From Candidatus Gordonibacter avicola (GTDB taxonomy: Bacteria > Actinomycetota > Coriobacteriia > Coriobacteriales > Eggerthellaceae): a stretch of 64,000 nucleotides of DNA. Position 1 is the first letter of the stretch; every line of letters begins with the position of its first letter. Positions 1 through 7,164 of the stretch are shown here, one piece after another. The notes beneath the pieces were generated by a model. It was not told the origin of the DNA, ran no database searches, and worked only from the letters and a program-made list of their open reading frames with translations. The DNA is taken from positions 1-64,000 of the forward strand of contig DXGM01000022.1 in assembly GCA_019113915.1 (NCBI GenBank), read 5' to 3'. The translations under genes and the position numbers were made by a program.

Positions 1-15
1 CAACCATACGGCGAA

Positions 16-46
16 GGCCGCGCCCCTGGTCCCAGGGGGCGCGGCC
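16..46. terminator. GC-rich hairpin, possible terminator
   Basis: Eleven-base arms (GGCCGCGCCCC and its complement) enclose a short loop that can itself pair. No clean T-run follows on either strand, so its use as a terminator is uncertain. It would suit the 3' end of the leftward gene at 116-361 or of a gene outside the window. Confidence 0.35.
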
Positions 47-115
47 CTCATGCTGAAACTGCTCATTTTTTGGTGCACGCGTCGCTCAGGAACCGGCGCT
101 CACTCGGACCAATCC

Positions 116-361
116 TTATTGCACATCAACACTCCGCAGCGAGCCGCGCGCCCTCGCCATCTTCTCGGTGCCGGAGAGGCCGTACTTCTCGGCGACCCCC
201 TCGATCGTCTGCAGGAGGTCGTACGCGCCGGCGCTCTGCGCGAAGCTCGGTTCGAACACGAGTTTCAGGATGCGCTCCTCGAGCCTGTCGTAGGCCTCCA
301 TCGCCTCGCGGTAGGCGACTCTCGTTCCCGGCTTGGGGAAGTGGACTGTCGGTTTGCCCAT
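116..361 (-). CDS. small hypothetical protein (81 aa)
   Basis: I do not recognise this protein. It is a soluble, helix-rich product of 81 residues that begins MGKPTVHFPKPG and has a charged middle (EAYDRLEERILKLVFEP). The start is supported by an AAAGGAGG ribosome binding site a few bases upstream of the ATG at 361. It lies about 80 bases downstream of another leftward hypothetical gene (445-864), so the two may be co-transcribed. Both sit inside the integrated element whose right end is at about 6213. No catalytic motif, membrane segment or signal peptide is visible. A role in element maintenance or transfer is possible but not shown. Confidence 0.6.
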   Translation of the reverse strand: MGKPTVHFPKPGTRVAYREAMEAYDRLEERILKLVFEPSFAQSAGAYDLLQTIEGVAEKYGLSGTEKMARARGSLRSVDVQ

Positions 362-444
362 GTGGGCCTCCTTTCGTGGGGTGGACGGGGTGCGCGGCGT
401 TTCCGCGCATAAGAGGGCTTGCGTTTTTCGCGAATCGGAAGGAT

Positions 445-864
445 CTATGCCGCCTTGAGTTCCTTGAATCCCTTGAGGACCTTCGGGATGAACTCGATTG
501 CCCGCTTCGAGACCTTCTTCGCGGCAAGAGGGTCGACGATGGAGACGATTGTTACCGTAGCGACCACTCCCAGCGTGGCGAGAACGCCGAGGGTCTCCTG
601 GTCCCGCTCGTGGCGTTTCTCATCGATAGCCTCCTGCTTCCCGCACTCTTCTTCGAGCCAGCCTCTGATCTCCCGCTTCTGCTCGAAGGTATAGCTGTCG
701 CTTTCGAGCATCGAGCGATAGGTGACCGCGTTGTTCTCGCAGGTCTTGATGCGCTCGAGCGAAACCGCCCCGTTGCTCTCCACGCCGGACTTGAACGCCC
801 CCACCGTTCCGGCAAGCGTGGTGCCAAGGTTTTCCGCCATGTTCGTGTTGATGATCTCTGCCAT
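445..864 (-). CDS. hypothetical protein with one hydrophobic segment (139 aa)
   Basis: The product is not recognised. The first 85 residues are polar and rich in Glu and Arg, with a KREIRGWLEEECGKQEAIDEK stretch likely to be helical. They are followed by a hydrophobic segment at about residues 94-113 (TLGVLATLGVVATVTIVSIV) and a short basic tail. This suggests a small membrane-anchored protein with the N-terminal part in the cytoplasm, though that is inference. The start at 864 has a GGGAGG site upstream. It belongs to the integrated element and is the likely partner of the 81-residue gene downstream. Confidence 0.6.
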   Translation of the reverse strand: MAEIINTNMAENLGTTLAGTVGAFKSGVESNGAVSLERIKTCENNAVTYRSMLESDSYTFEQKREIRGWLEEECGKQEAIDEKRHERDQETLGVLATLGVVATVTIVSIVDPLAAKKVSKRAIEFIPKVLKGFKELKAA

Positions 865-1029
865 GATTGACCTCCCCAGATCAGGTTTTACCGTCTGAGA
901 AAATTTTAGGCTTGGGGGGAGTATAGGAACAATATGAGATAATTGTTGTACGATGAAGTTACGGTATTAGATATATATCATTAAAAATAACTATATTTCG
1001 TTACATATACATGAATAGGAAATCTGAGT

Positions 1030-2151
1030 ATGGATAAGACAGGGCAGCGACTTCGCTTGAATCTCAGCAGCCACGCACGTTCGACAATCGAGGCGGATAT
1101 GTCGTCCTTCGGAGCCAAGGAGTCGATGGGAGGGTTTGTCAGTCGGATATTCGAATCGTTCGCGTCCGAATCGAGGGCGTCGATAGAGGCCGCCTCGAGG
1201 AGCTACGGGGAGAGTTTGGAGAGGGAGGTCCAGCTTTCGAGATACAGGAAAGCATATCCGCTCGACAAGACGTTCGAGTTCTTCGAATCGAAGAAGGTCG
1301 ACCTGACTGACGATGAGGCAGGGGTGATACGCTCTCTCGTTTCTAGCTATTCTTCCAAGCTCCATGATTGGCTAAACAGTCTGGAGAAAGGAGAATCGAG
1401 CCTCGTTCGGATACGCGACTCGGTATACGCGCAGCTATACCCGACGGACGGCGAACGCTGGGAGGAGGAGGAGCACTATGGGGGGTCGAGAAGCGCGTAT
1501 CTCAAGGCGCTGATGGAAGATTACGCCTCGAAGACTTGCTACGAAAGGGAGGGGATCGTCTTTGGGGACCTGCTCGAAGAGCTGGCTGTGGTCATCGACG
1601 AGCCGATCAAGGACCGTCATCTGGTGACCCTCGTTCGCAACGGGAGAAAGTTTGATGTCAAGCCCTATGCGGTCATGCCAGATGCTGGCTGGAACTACCA
1701 TTACCTCGTGGGAGTCGGCAGGATATCGGGCAGCAAGTCATCCTATAAACCGATGAGCTTCCGGATAAGCAGGATTGAAAACATCCGCATTCGTACGGCA
1801 TCGTACTACGCTTCGGGAAAGGTGACCAAAGCGGAACTCGGGGAGCTGAAAGCTGCGCTCCGCAAGAGAGGCACGCAGTATTTGGTCGGAGACGAGGAGG
1901 CATCTGTCATAAGGCTAAGTCGGAAGGGCGCAAAGAGGTTCGATCAGATTCTCCATGGTCGGCCTCAGCCAGTAAGGCGCTTGGATGATGAGTCGGGGTC
2001 GACGCTAGAGTTCGACTGCACGGAGATGCAGATTAGGAATTATTTTTTTGAGTTTGGAGCGGATGCGCTGATCGTGAAGCCGGCGGGATTAAGGGTTGAA
2101 TTCAAAGAGGCGTATCAAACGGCTCTAGATAGTTACGGAGCTGTTGAATGA
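1030..2151 (+). CDS. WYL-domain protein, probable transcriptional regulator
   Basis: This 373-residue protein carries a WYL-like module in its second half: a stretch near residues 208-255 (VKPYAVMPDAGWNYHYLVGVG, then PMSFRISRIENIRI) matches the usual strand pattern of that family. It ends in a C-terminal extension (residues about 330-370) like that of other WYL proteins. The N-terminus (LRLNLSSHARSTIEADMSSF) resembles a ribbon-helix-helix DNA-binding segment rather than the more common winged helix; this is a weak reading. WYL proteins bind nucleic acid or small ligands, and many regulate phage-defence loci. It lies in the integrated element, convergent with the unknown gene at 2233-3894. About 165 bases of AT-rich sequence upstream probably hold its promoter. 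Confidence 0.65.
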   Translation: MDKTGQRLRLNLSSHARSTIEADMSSFGAKESMGGFVSRIFESFASESRASIEAASRSYGESLEREVQLSRYRKAYPLDKTFEFFESKKVDLTDDEAGVIRSLVSSYSSKLHDWLNSLEKGESSLVRIRDSVYAQLYPTDGERWEEEEHYGGSRSAYLKALMEDYASKTCYEREGIVFGDLLEELAVVIDEPIKDRHLVTLVRNGRKFDVKPYAVMPDAGWNYHYLVGVGRISGSKSSYKPMSFRISRIENIRIRTASYYASGKVTKAELGELKAALRKRGTQYLVGDEEASVIRLSRKGAKRFDQILHGRPQPVRRLDDESGSTLEFDCTEMQIRNYFFEFGADALIVKPAGLRVEFKEAYQTALDSYGAVE

Positions 2152-2232
2152 CGAGTCTGGATAAGTGATTCGGGCACATGTGAGGGAGAATTGCATTTGA
2201 AAGTGCCCGAGCAACGAATCCTCTCGGGTACC

Positions 2233-3894
2233 CTATAGAGAGACACATCGATTGCCGTACGATTCATAGAGTTGGTACGCGTCGATAAGCGATGGGATAT
2301 CGCTATTAGCGCAGTCGGATTGAATGTAGCGTTTGATCATTTTATCGACAAGGGCAAGCTGCTCATCGAAGGAAAGCCCCTCTGGCAGTTTGCAGTAATG
2401 CTGCGCAACCAGGACAGCTTCACCTATGGAGTAGCCCAACGCTATAATCCAAAAGCCCCTCTCGCTCTGCCTGCCATCTGCAAAGAAATGGGCTTTTTTG
2501 ATTGGTCCGCACCCATTGTCGTCTAACTGCTGGTTCAAACTCGAGCGCATCGCCTCATAATAGTGGAACTCGAGATTGTCCACGGGCTTCCAAGAATTCA
2601 AAGTATCCAGCTGCATTTCATCGAGGCATATACTTCCTAAAAGAATATAGGCTATGTCGAAGACACAGTCGCGTATCGCCGCTACCGCGCCAAGGTCTTT
2701 GAAGTTGCTTTTATGGAACTTGCCATTTCTCGTATTGTCAAGAAAATCATCTAAGCAATTCCAGAGAAGCTCACGTACTTTATTGCGCTTCAATCGAGGG
2801 TCGTAAATTTGCTCATTGAAATACGAGTATTTCCAGCTAGCAAAAAGGTGCTGTAAAGCTCCTAGGCTTGCATCTCTCTTTTTCTTTTCGATAAAGGCAG
2901 AAGTAAGCGGCTCGCGCTTTGAGCCGGCTCCAAATGCGGCTTCCAGGCCTTTGTCTGCCCATAGGGTCAGCAAGCCAAACATTAGCTGTTCTACTGACTT
3001 GATGTACCCCGCCACGGTGCCAGTTTGCTCGATGTTTTCGGAAAGGAAGTTGAGCCTAAATCTCCATTCGGAGGCAAGGAGACTTTCGGCGAAGTCCTTG
3101 CCTCCGAATAAAACCTCGCATCTCTCGTTGGCAACGAGATTGCTTTTGATGATCTCCAGATCGTCCGGGTCGAAGCCTTTCTCTACGAGTCTGTTTTCGG
3201 TCTTCTTCATGATTTCGCTTTTGTAGGAACTTCGCATATCGCTCTGGAAGCGAAGGAGCTCCAATTTGCTTGGTAGAGGAGCGGTCGTGATGCGCTGAAC
3301 GCTTCTTCCCTTCATCCTCAGCATTGCTGCTACGTCCTTCAGCTTGCTAGTTTCATCGTTGCCGAACATTTGAGAAAACCAGTCGAGCGCGGAAATATAC
3401 TCTACGCCTTTGTGCGAGAACGCCTCATTGCAGCTTGCGATGTGGTCGTTTAGTTCTGACTCGTCGTCATTTGCGAGCCATACCAACTGAAAAGCATCTA
3501 GACCGTTCTCTTGTACCATTCGGAGCGCGGAGAATACGACGTTATCTTTTCTGTTGTCTAGGGGACTGTACTTGAGGTTGGGCCAGAGGACAACGCAGCC
3601 TAATCTTCGGGAGGCTTTTCGGAACAGAAACCCAGTTTTTGGCCACATCGAGGAAGGCAGGTCCGAGGTCTCATATGAATAGCACTCTGCTATGCTCCTC
3701 ATGAGCTCTGAAAATAGGGTGGGAATCGAGTCTCTCCAGTTGCTCAAGAGACGGGACATTTCATAATATCCAGGATCGCCGATGTCGAAAAGGAGACAGT
3801 CAGAAAACATATCGGCCGTATAAATATTCTTTGAGATTTCCAGGTCGACGATGGCCTTTCGAGTGAATTTGTCATAGAGCGCATCGGTATTCAT
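2233..3894 (-). CDS. large hypothetical protein of the integrated element (553 aa)
   Basis: I recognise no family for this protein. It is soluble, without signal peptide or membrane segments, and its lower GC (below 50 percent) contrasts with the chromosome around it. The sequence is rich in aromatic residues and Cys near its C-terminus. The start at 3894 follows an AGGTGG site. The gene stands alone between a WYL regulator (convergent) and a HigBA-type pair, a position where mobile elements often carry defence or maintenance cargo. That context makes it a candidate effector, but the sequence itself shows no nuclease, ATPase or protease motif that I can point to. Confidence 0.7.
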   Translation of the reverse strand: MNTDALYDKFTRKAIVDLEISKNIYTADMFSDCLLFDIGDPGYYEMSRLLSNWRDSIPTLFSELMRSIAECYSYETSDLPSSMWPKTGFLFRKASRRLGCVVLWPNLKYSPLDNRKDNVVFSALRMVQENGLDAFQLVWLANDDESELNDHIASCNEAFSHKGVEYISALDWFSQMFGNDETSKLKDVAAMLRMKGRSVQRITTAPLPSKLELLRFQSDMRSSYKSEIMKKTENRLVEKGFDPDDLEIIKSNLVANERCEVLFGGKDFAESLLASEWRFRLNFLSENIEQTGTVAGYIKSVEQLMFGLLTLWADKGLEAAFGAGSKREPLTSAFIEKKKRDASLGALQHLFASWKYSYFNEQIYDPRLKRNKVRELLWNCLDDFLDNTRNGKFHKSNFKDLGAVAAIRDCVFDIAYILLGSICLDEMQLDTLNSWKPVDNLEFHYYEAMRSSLNQQLDDNGCGPIKKAHFFADGRQSERGFWIIALGYSIGEAVLVAQHYCKLPEGLSFDEQLALVDKMIKRYIQSDCANSDIPSLIDAYQLYESYGNRCVSL

Positions 3895-3993
3895 TGTCCA
3901 CCTACCTGCAGGAATTATCGGTCTATCGTCTTTTAATCTGCAACCAATCCTAGCTTAGGCACGCGACATCCACTCTGATTTGGCTGAAAGAAA

Positions 3994-4266
3994 TCAAACG
4001 AAGTTGATCTCGAGTTTCTTTCCAAGCCCGCGAGCGATTTTTTCGAGGGTTGCCACGGAGGGGTTGCCGTTGCCGTTTTCGAGGCGGCAAAGGTTGGAGG
4101 GCCTCATCCCGCATCGTTCGGCGAGCTCCTGCTGGGTGAGCCCCTGCTCCGTCCTCGCCTCAACAATCCGGCACATCACGTCGCGTTCCGCGGATTGCTC
4201 CTCCCATTCCCATGCGAACCCTTCGTCCTGAAGGGACCTTTCCAGGTGCTTCCTGAAATCACTCAT
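3994..4266 (-). CDS. higA: HigA-family antitoxin, XRE helix-turn-helix
   Basis: This 90-residue protein has an XRE/HTH_3 domain in its second half (RTEQGLTQQELAERCGMRPS followed by NLCRLENGNGNPSVATLEKI), with the classic recognition-helix spacing. It overlaps the toxin gene by eight bases, in the toxin-first order typical of HigBA. By family, it neutralises the partner toxin by direct binding and represses their shared promoter. The N-terminal third (charged, MSDFRKHLERSLQDEGFAWEW) is the likely toxin-contact region. It probably stabilises the integrated element. The assignment to the HigA/phage-like XRE antitoxin class is strong; the exact subfamily is not proved. Confidence 0.85.
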   Translation of the reverse strand: MSDFRKHLERSLQDEGFAWEWEEQSAERDVMCRIVEARTEQGLTQQELAERCGMRPSNLCRLENGNGNPSVATLEKIARGLGKKLEINFV

Positions 4267-4603
4267 TTCTCGACCTCCAGTCCTCGCGCATCCTCTTCGC
4301 CCGCTCGATCTCCCTCGCGGGGGTCTTCTGCGTCTTCTTGACGAAGCCGTGGGTGAGCACTATCTCCCCTCCGGCGACGAAGAAGTAGAGGACCCTCGTT
4401 ATGTCGCTTCCCTGTACGGTCCTCAGCTCGAATATCCCGTCGTCGAGATGCCTGGAGAACGGCATCCCCAGGGCGGGCCCGTGCTCCTCCAGGAGCTCGA
4501 GCCTTCCGAAGACCTTCGCCTTCATCTTCGCGGGCAGGTCATCGATGAACTCCTCGACGGGGCGCCTGCCCCTGCCGTCCTCGTAGTAGTTGACCTCGTA
4601 CAT
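4259..4603 (-). CDS. higB: HigB/RelE-type toxin (phage Gp49-like)
   Basis: This 114-residue protein matches the Gp49-like branch of the RelE superfamily. It begins MYEVNYYEDGRGRRPVEEFI, continues with a basic helix (KMKAKVFGRLELLEEHG), and ends with the conserved strands FELRTVQGSDITRVLYFFV and the LTHGFVKKTQKTP segment. Members cleave mRNA on the ribosome. I chose the ATG at 4603 because AGAAGGAG lies seven bases upstream; the longer reading from a TTG at 4627 would put that site inside the coding region. It is translated just ahead of, and overlaps, the antitoxin gene. A promoter should lie in the short gap to the integrase (4604-4657). Confidence 0.88.
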   Translation of the reverse strand: MYEVNYYEDGRGRRPVEEFIDDLPAKMKAKVFGRLELLEEHGPALGMPFSRHLDDGIFELRTVQGSDITRVLYFFVAGGEIVLTHGFVKKTQKTPAREIERAKRMREDWRSRNE

Positions 4604-4657
4604 CAAGGCTCCTTCTAATCTTATCAAATATGATAATTTCAGGCAATCGAACCGGGC

Positions 4658-5914
4658 TCACTCGCCCCCCAGCAGCTCGCCGATCTCGTCGGCCGCCTCG
4701 CGGTCGTTCTGCTCGATGGCGTGCGCGTAGATGTCCATGGTGAGCGCCGCGGTGCTGTGGCCGAGCCTGCTCTGCACGGTCTTGATGTCGGCCCCGTTGC
4801 TGATGAGCAAGGTCGCCTGGGTGTGACGGAGCTCGTGGAACTTCAGCCCCTCGTATCCCGTCCTCTTGATGCGGGGGATTCCGCGCGAGTCCACGTACCT
4901 GATCGCGCGCCCCTGCTCGCCGAAGCCGTTCTCCACGCAGAACTCGCGGAACCACCTCCCGAAGATGTTCGGGTCGTAGTAGCCCCCGTAGACGTTGCTG
5001 ACGACCGGGCTCTTCTCGGTCTGCGGGATCGCTATCGCGTCGGTGTCCTCGCCCTCGAGCCTCCTCTTCCTGGCCTCGAGCTCCGACCTCTGCACCCGCT
5101 TCCATTCCTCGAGGTACGCGACGATCTCGCTGTCGAGGGAGATCCAGCGCTTGCTCTTCTTGCTCTTCGGGTCCCTCGGGACCTTGTCGCAGGCGTACTG
5201 CTGGGCGACGTAGAGCTTGCGCTTGTCGAAGTGGACGTGCTCCCAGGTGAGGCCGAGCACCTCTCCGCGCCTCATGCCCGTGTGCAGGGCGAGTAGCACC
5301 GCGCAATGCTGGGCGCTCACGGGCATCCCGAGGATGGTGGAGTTGAGCCTCTGCGCCTCGCCCACCGTGAGGCTGTGCCGCTCCTTGGGCTTCGGCCTGG
5401 GGATGGATATGGGGGAGCAGGGGTTCTTGGCTACGAGCCCGTCGTCGACCGCCTGGTTCATGATCTGGGAGAGCTTCTGGTGGACGCGGTGCAGCCTGCT
5501 CTCGGTCGCGCCCTCCTTGCGCATCCTGGAGTAGGCGTTCCTCAAGGTGAAGGTGTCGAGCTCCTGCAGGCGGTACGCGCCGAAGGCCTCGGCTATCCGC
5601 TTGATCTCGTAGGCCTCCCGGTTCCACGCGAGCGGGCTCCTGAACTCGTGCTCGCGCTCCTCGTGGAAGCGCGCCGCGTATTCCCCGACGGTGATGTCGC
5701 TCGGCCTCACCGCCGAGGCGTCCATGATCTCGGCGCGGTACTCCATCAGCGCCTTGGTCGCCTCCGACTTGGTGCCGTGCACGGTGCGGCTGGGAGACTT
5801 CCTGTACTTGCCCGTCACGGGGTCCTTGCCGAGCGCGACCCTGATGCGCCACGTGTTCTTCCTGCCCGTCTTCTCCACCGACCCTATGCCGGACAATGAG
5901 CTTCTTCCCGACAT
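4658..5914 (-). CDS. tyrosine recombinase (integrase) of the genomic element
   Basis: This 418-residue site-specific recombinase has the full domain order of phage-type integrases. An N-terminal arm-binding region contains repeated RxR and GKYRKSPSRT stretches, then comes a SAM-like core-binding domain, and then the catalytic domain. Catalytic residues are visible: Arg in LHTGMRRGEVLGL, His-x-x-Arg-His in KFHELRHTQATLL, His in QSRLGHSTAALT, and the Tyr nucleophile in MDIYAHA. The start at 5914 is chosen for AAAGGAG six to seven bases upstream; longer starts at 5941 and 5977 lack such a site. Its 5' end faces the tRNA-Met fragment at 6169-6213, the usual layout for an element integrated at a tRNA 3' end. 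Confidence 0.95.
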   Translation of the reverse strand: MSGRSSLSGIGSVEKTGRKNTWRIRVALGKDPVTGKYRKSPSRTVHGTKSEATKALMEYRAEIMDASAVRPSDITVGEYAARFHEEREHEFRSPLAWNREAYEIKRIAEAFGAYRLQELDTFTLRNAYSRMRKEGATESRLHRVHQKLSQIMNQAVDDGLVAKNPCSPISIPRPKPKERHSLTVGEAQRLNSTILGMPVSAQHCAVLLALHTGMRRGEVLGLTWEHVHFDKRKLYVAQQYACDKVPRDPKSKKSKRWISLDSEIVAYLEEWKRVQRSELEARKRRLEGEDTDAIAIPQTEKSPVVSNVYGGYYDPNIFGRWFREFCVENGFGEQGRAIRYVDSRGIPRIKRTGYEGLKFHELRHTQATLLISNGADIKTVQSRLGHSTAALTMDIYAHAIEQNDREAADEIGELLGGE

Positions 5915-6168
5915 CGTATACTCCTTTCCTTCGGTTCGCATGGGAAAGAAGGCACCGCCGAAGACCGGCCGCGTCAAGCGGCGTTTACTGACTCCTTTGC
6001 CCGTCTTCGGTCACAGTACACAAACGTACTGTTATGGGCAAATTTGGGCTAATTTTGGGCTAAAATGCTGAAACATCTTGAAACGCCATGGCTATCAGGA
6101 TTTTTTGACGGGCTTCTGACCTGCGAAAATAGGAAATCGTGAAACAATCTGACCACTGGATAAGTTTT

Positions 6169-6213
6169 CTCATAACCCGGAGGTCGTTGGTTCAAATCCA
6201 GCCCCCGCGACCA
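6169..6213 (+). other. displaced tRNA-Met(CAU) 3' fragment: right attachment site
   Basis: The sequence holds only the 3' part of a tRNA. It has an anticodon loop CTCATAA with CAU at 6171-6173, the anticodon stem 3' strand CCCGG, a variable loop, and a T-arm with stem GTTGG/CCAGC around TTCAAAT. It ends with the acceptor strand CCCCGCG, a discriminator A and an encoded CCA at 6211-6213. The bases before 6169 do not form a matching anticodon 5' strand, D-arm or acceptor 5' strand. This is what remains of a tRNA-Met gene after integration. The restored full copy should lie at the other end of the element, left of this window. Confidence 0.8.
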
Positions 6214-6221
6214 TTAACTCC

Positions 6222-6249
6222 AGGCCAGGACATATGTCCTGGCCTTTTT
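6222..6249 (+). terminator. Rho-independent terminator of the original tRNA-Met gene
   Basis: A perfect 24-base palindrome (AGGCCAGGACAT and its complement) is followed directly by five T residues. It lies nine bases after the CCA of the tRNA fragment, so it was probably the terminator of the tRNA before integration separated the 5' half. Confidence 0.8.
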
Positions 6250-6517
6250 GATGTTTTGTTGCCATATCATCGCCATTCTACCGCCAAAAGCTTGTTCGCA
6301 TGTGAGATTCACATTCTCGTGGCGTGTGAGTGGGTTGGGGAAGGCGGATGGCGGTGCCTCGTCTCATGATCACGCATCGGAACTAATACTTATTAAATAA
6401 GTCATAACTACGTTCCTTTTGGCTTCAAGGCATAGTAGAATCTCAGTAATGCATACGTTGTCGACATCGGCATGATGCAGGAGCACTGTGAGACCGCGAG
6501 TAGAGAAGAGGAACATC
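6250..6517. other. noncoding stretch with an AT-rich dyad
   Basis: I see no gene here. A perfect 15-base dyad (ACTTATT-A-AATAAGT) lies at 6388-6402 in a locally AT-rich segment, about 115 bases upstream of the start of the next gene. It may be an operator or part of the promoter of that gene. A weak -10-like TAGAAT lies at 6436-6441. Confidence 0.35.
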
Positions 6518-7021
6518 ATGAGCGCGAAAGCTAACGTAGCAGTTGAGCAGCTGTCTTCTCCCTGGTTTGCGTGGCAGCATCGCCTGGCAGCCTTGTTTGG
6601 GCGGGATCCGCAGGTGCAGGTAGGCGAAGTGGATGAGTCGGACGACGAAACTCATACCATGACTATAACGGTCGAGGATGAAAACAAGGCTTCGGCACTG
6701 AAAGCCCTGCTAGAAACTGAACTCGTTTTTGGCAATGTGAAGATGGTGATTACCATTCTGGGCCCGCAGGGCGAACCGGAGCCCATGGTCGATGAAGAGC
6801 TGGCCGTGCTGGAGGCCGCCCTTCAGGGCAACCCTCTGTTCGTCAGAACCCTCGAAGAACAGCATGGGATAATGCTCTCGTTCTACTGCATCATGGCTGC
6901 AACCATCGTGCAGTTCTGGGACGACAACGTCAACGACTACCAGGGAAATGTCACGATCCTTCCGGCCGATCTGGCCGAAGCCGTGCTCAACACCGAGTTG
7001 GCGCACTACTGCACAGAATAA
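6518..7021 (+). CDS. hypothetical protein (167 aa)
   Basis: This protein is not recognised. It is acidic and soluble, with no signal peptide. Residues about 45-85 alternate strands and helix (HTMTITVEDENKASALKALL then VFGNVKMVITILGP), like a small alpha/beta domain, and the C-terminal half is helical. I place the start at 6518 (MSAKANVAVEQL) because AGAGG lies upstream; a longer in-frame start at 6488 has no good site. It stands alone between the attachment site and leuS, so it belongs to the chromosome rather than the element. Confidence 0.65.
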   Translation: MSAKANVAVEQLSSPWFAWQHRLAALFGRDPQVQVGEVDESDDETHTMTITVEDENKASALKALLETELVFGNVKMVITILGPQGEPEPMVDEELAVLEAALQGNPLFVRTLEEQHGIMLSFYCIMAATIVQFWDDNVNDYQGNVTILPADLAEAVLNTELAHYCTE

Positions 7022-7061
7022 CCTCAGCGTGTACAGCGTCTGCGAAATGGTGATCTGACGC

Positions 7062-7106
7062 TTCGCGAGCGCGCGAATATCACTATAATAGGGAACATTC
7101 GCGAAT
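7062..7106 (+). promoter_or_regulatory. probable leuS promoter with flanking dyad
   Basis: A perfect -10 hexamer TATAAT lies at 7084-7089, about 75 bases before the leuS start; the matching -35 (TTCGCG at 7062-7067) is weak. The -10 box is flanked by CGCGAAT at 7072-7078 and ATTCGCG at 7097-7103, an inverted repeat that could be an operator. A GC-rich hairpin follows at about 7117-7136. I see no T-box leader features. Confidence 0.45.
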
Positions 7107-7164
7107 CGAGCCCCCCCGCGCGGACGCGCGCGGGTGGGCGCTCACCTGACGAGGACAGATAACC

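Noticed and set aside
4539..5852. 437-codon frame overlapping the integrase in another register
   Set aside because: Arg/Gly/Ala-rich composition typical of a shifted high-GC frame; the integrase frame carries all catalytic residues.
7022..7164. T-box leader for leuS
   Set aside because: The gap is too short and lacks the T-box sequence, specifier hairpin and terminator; only a promoter and a GC hairpin are visible.
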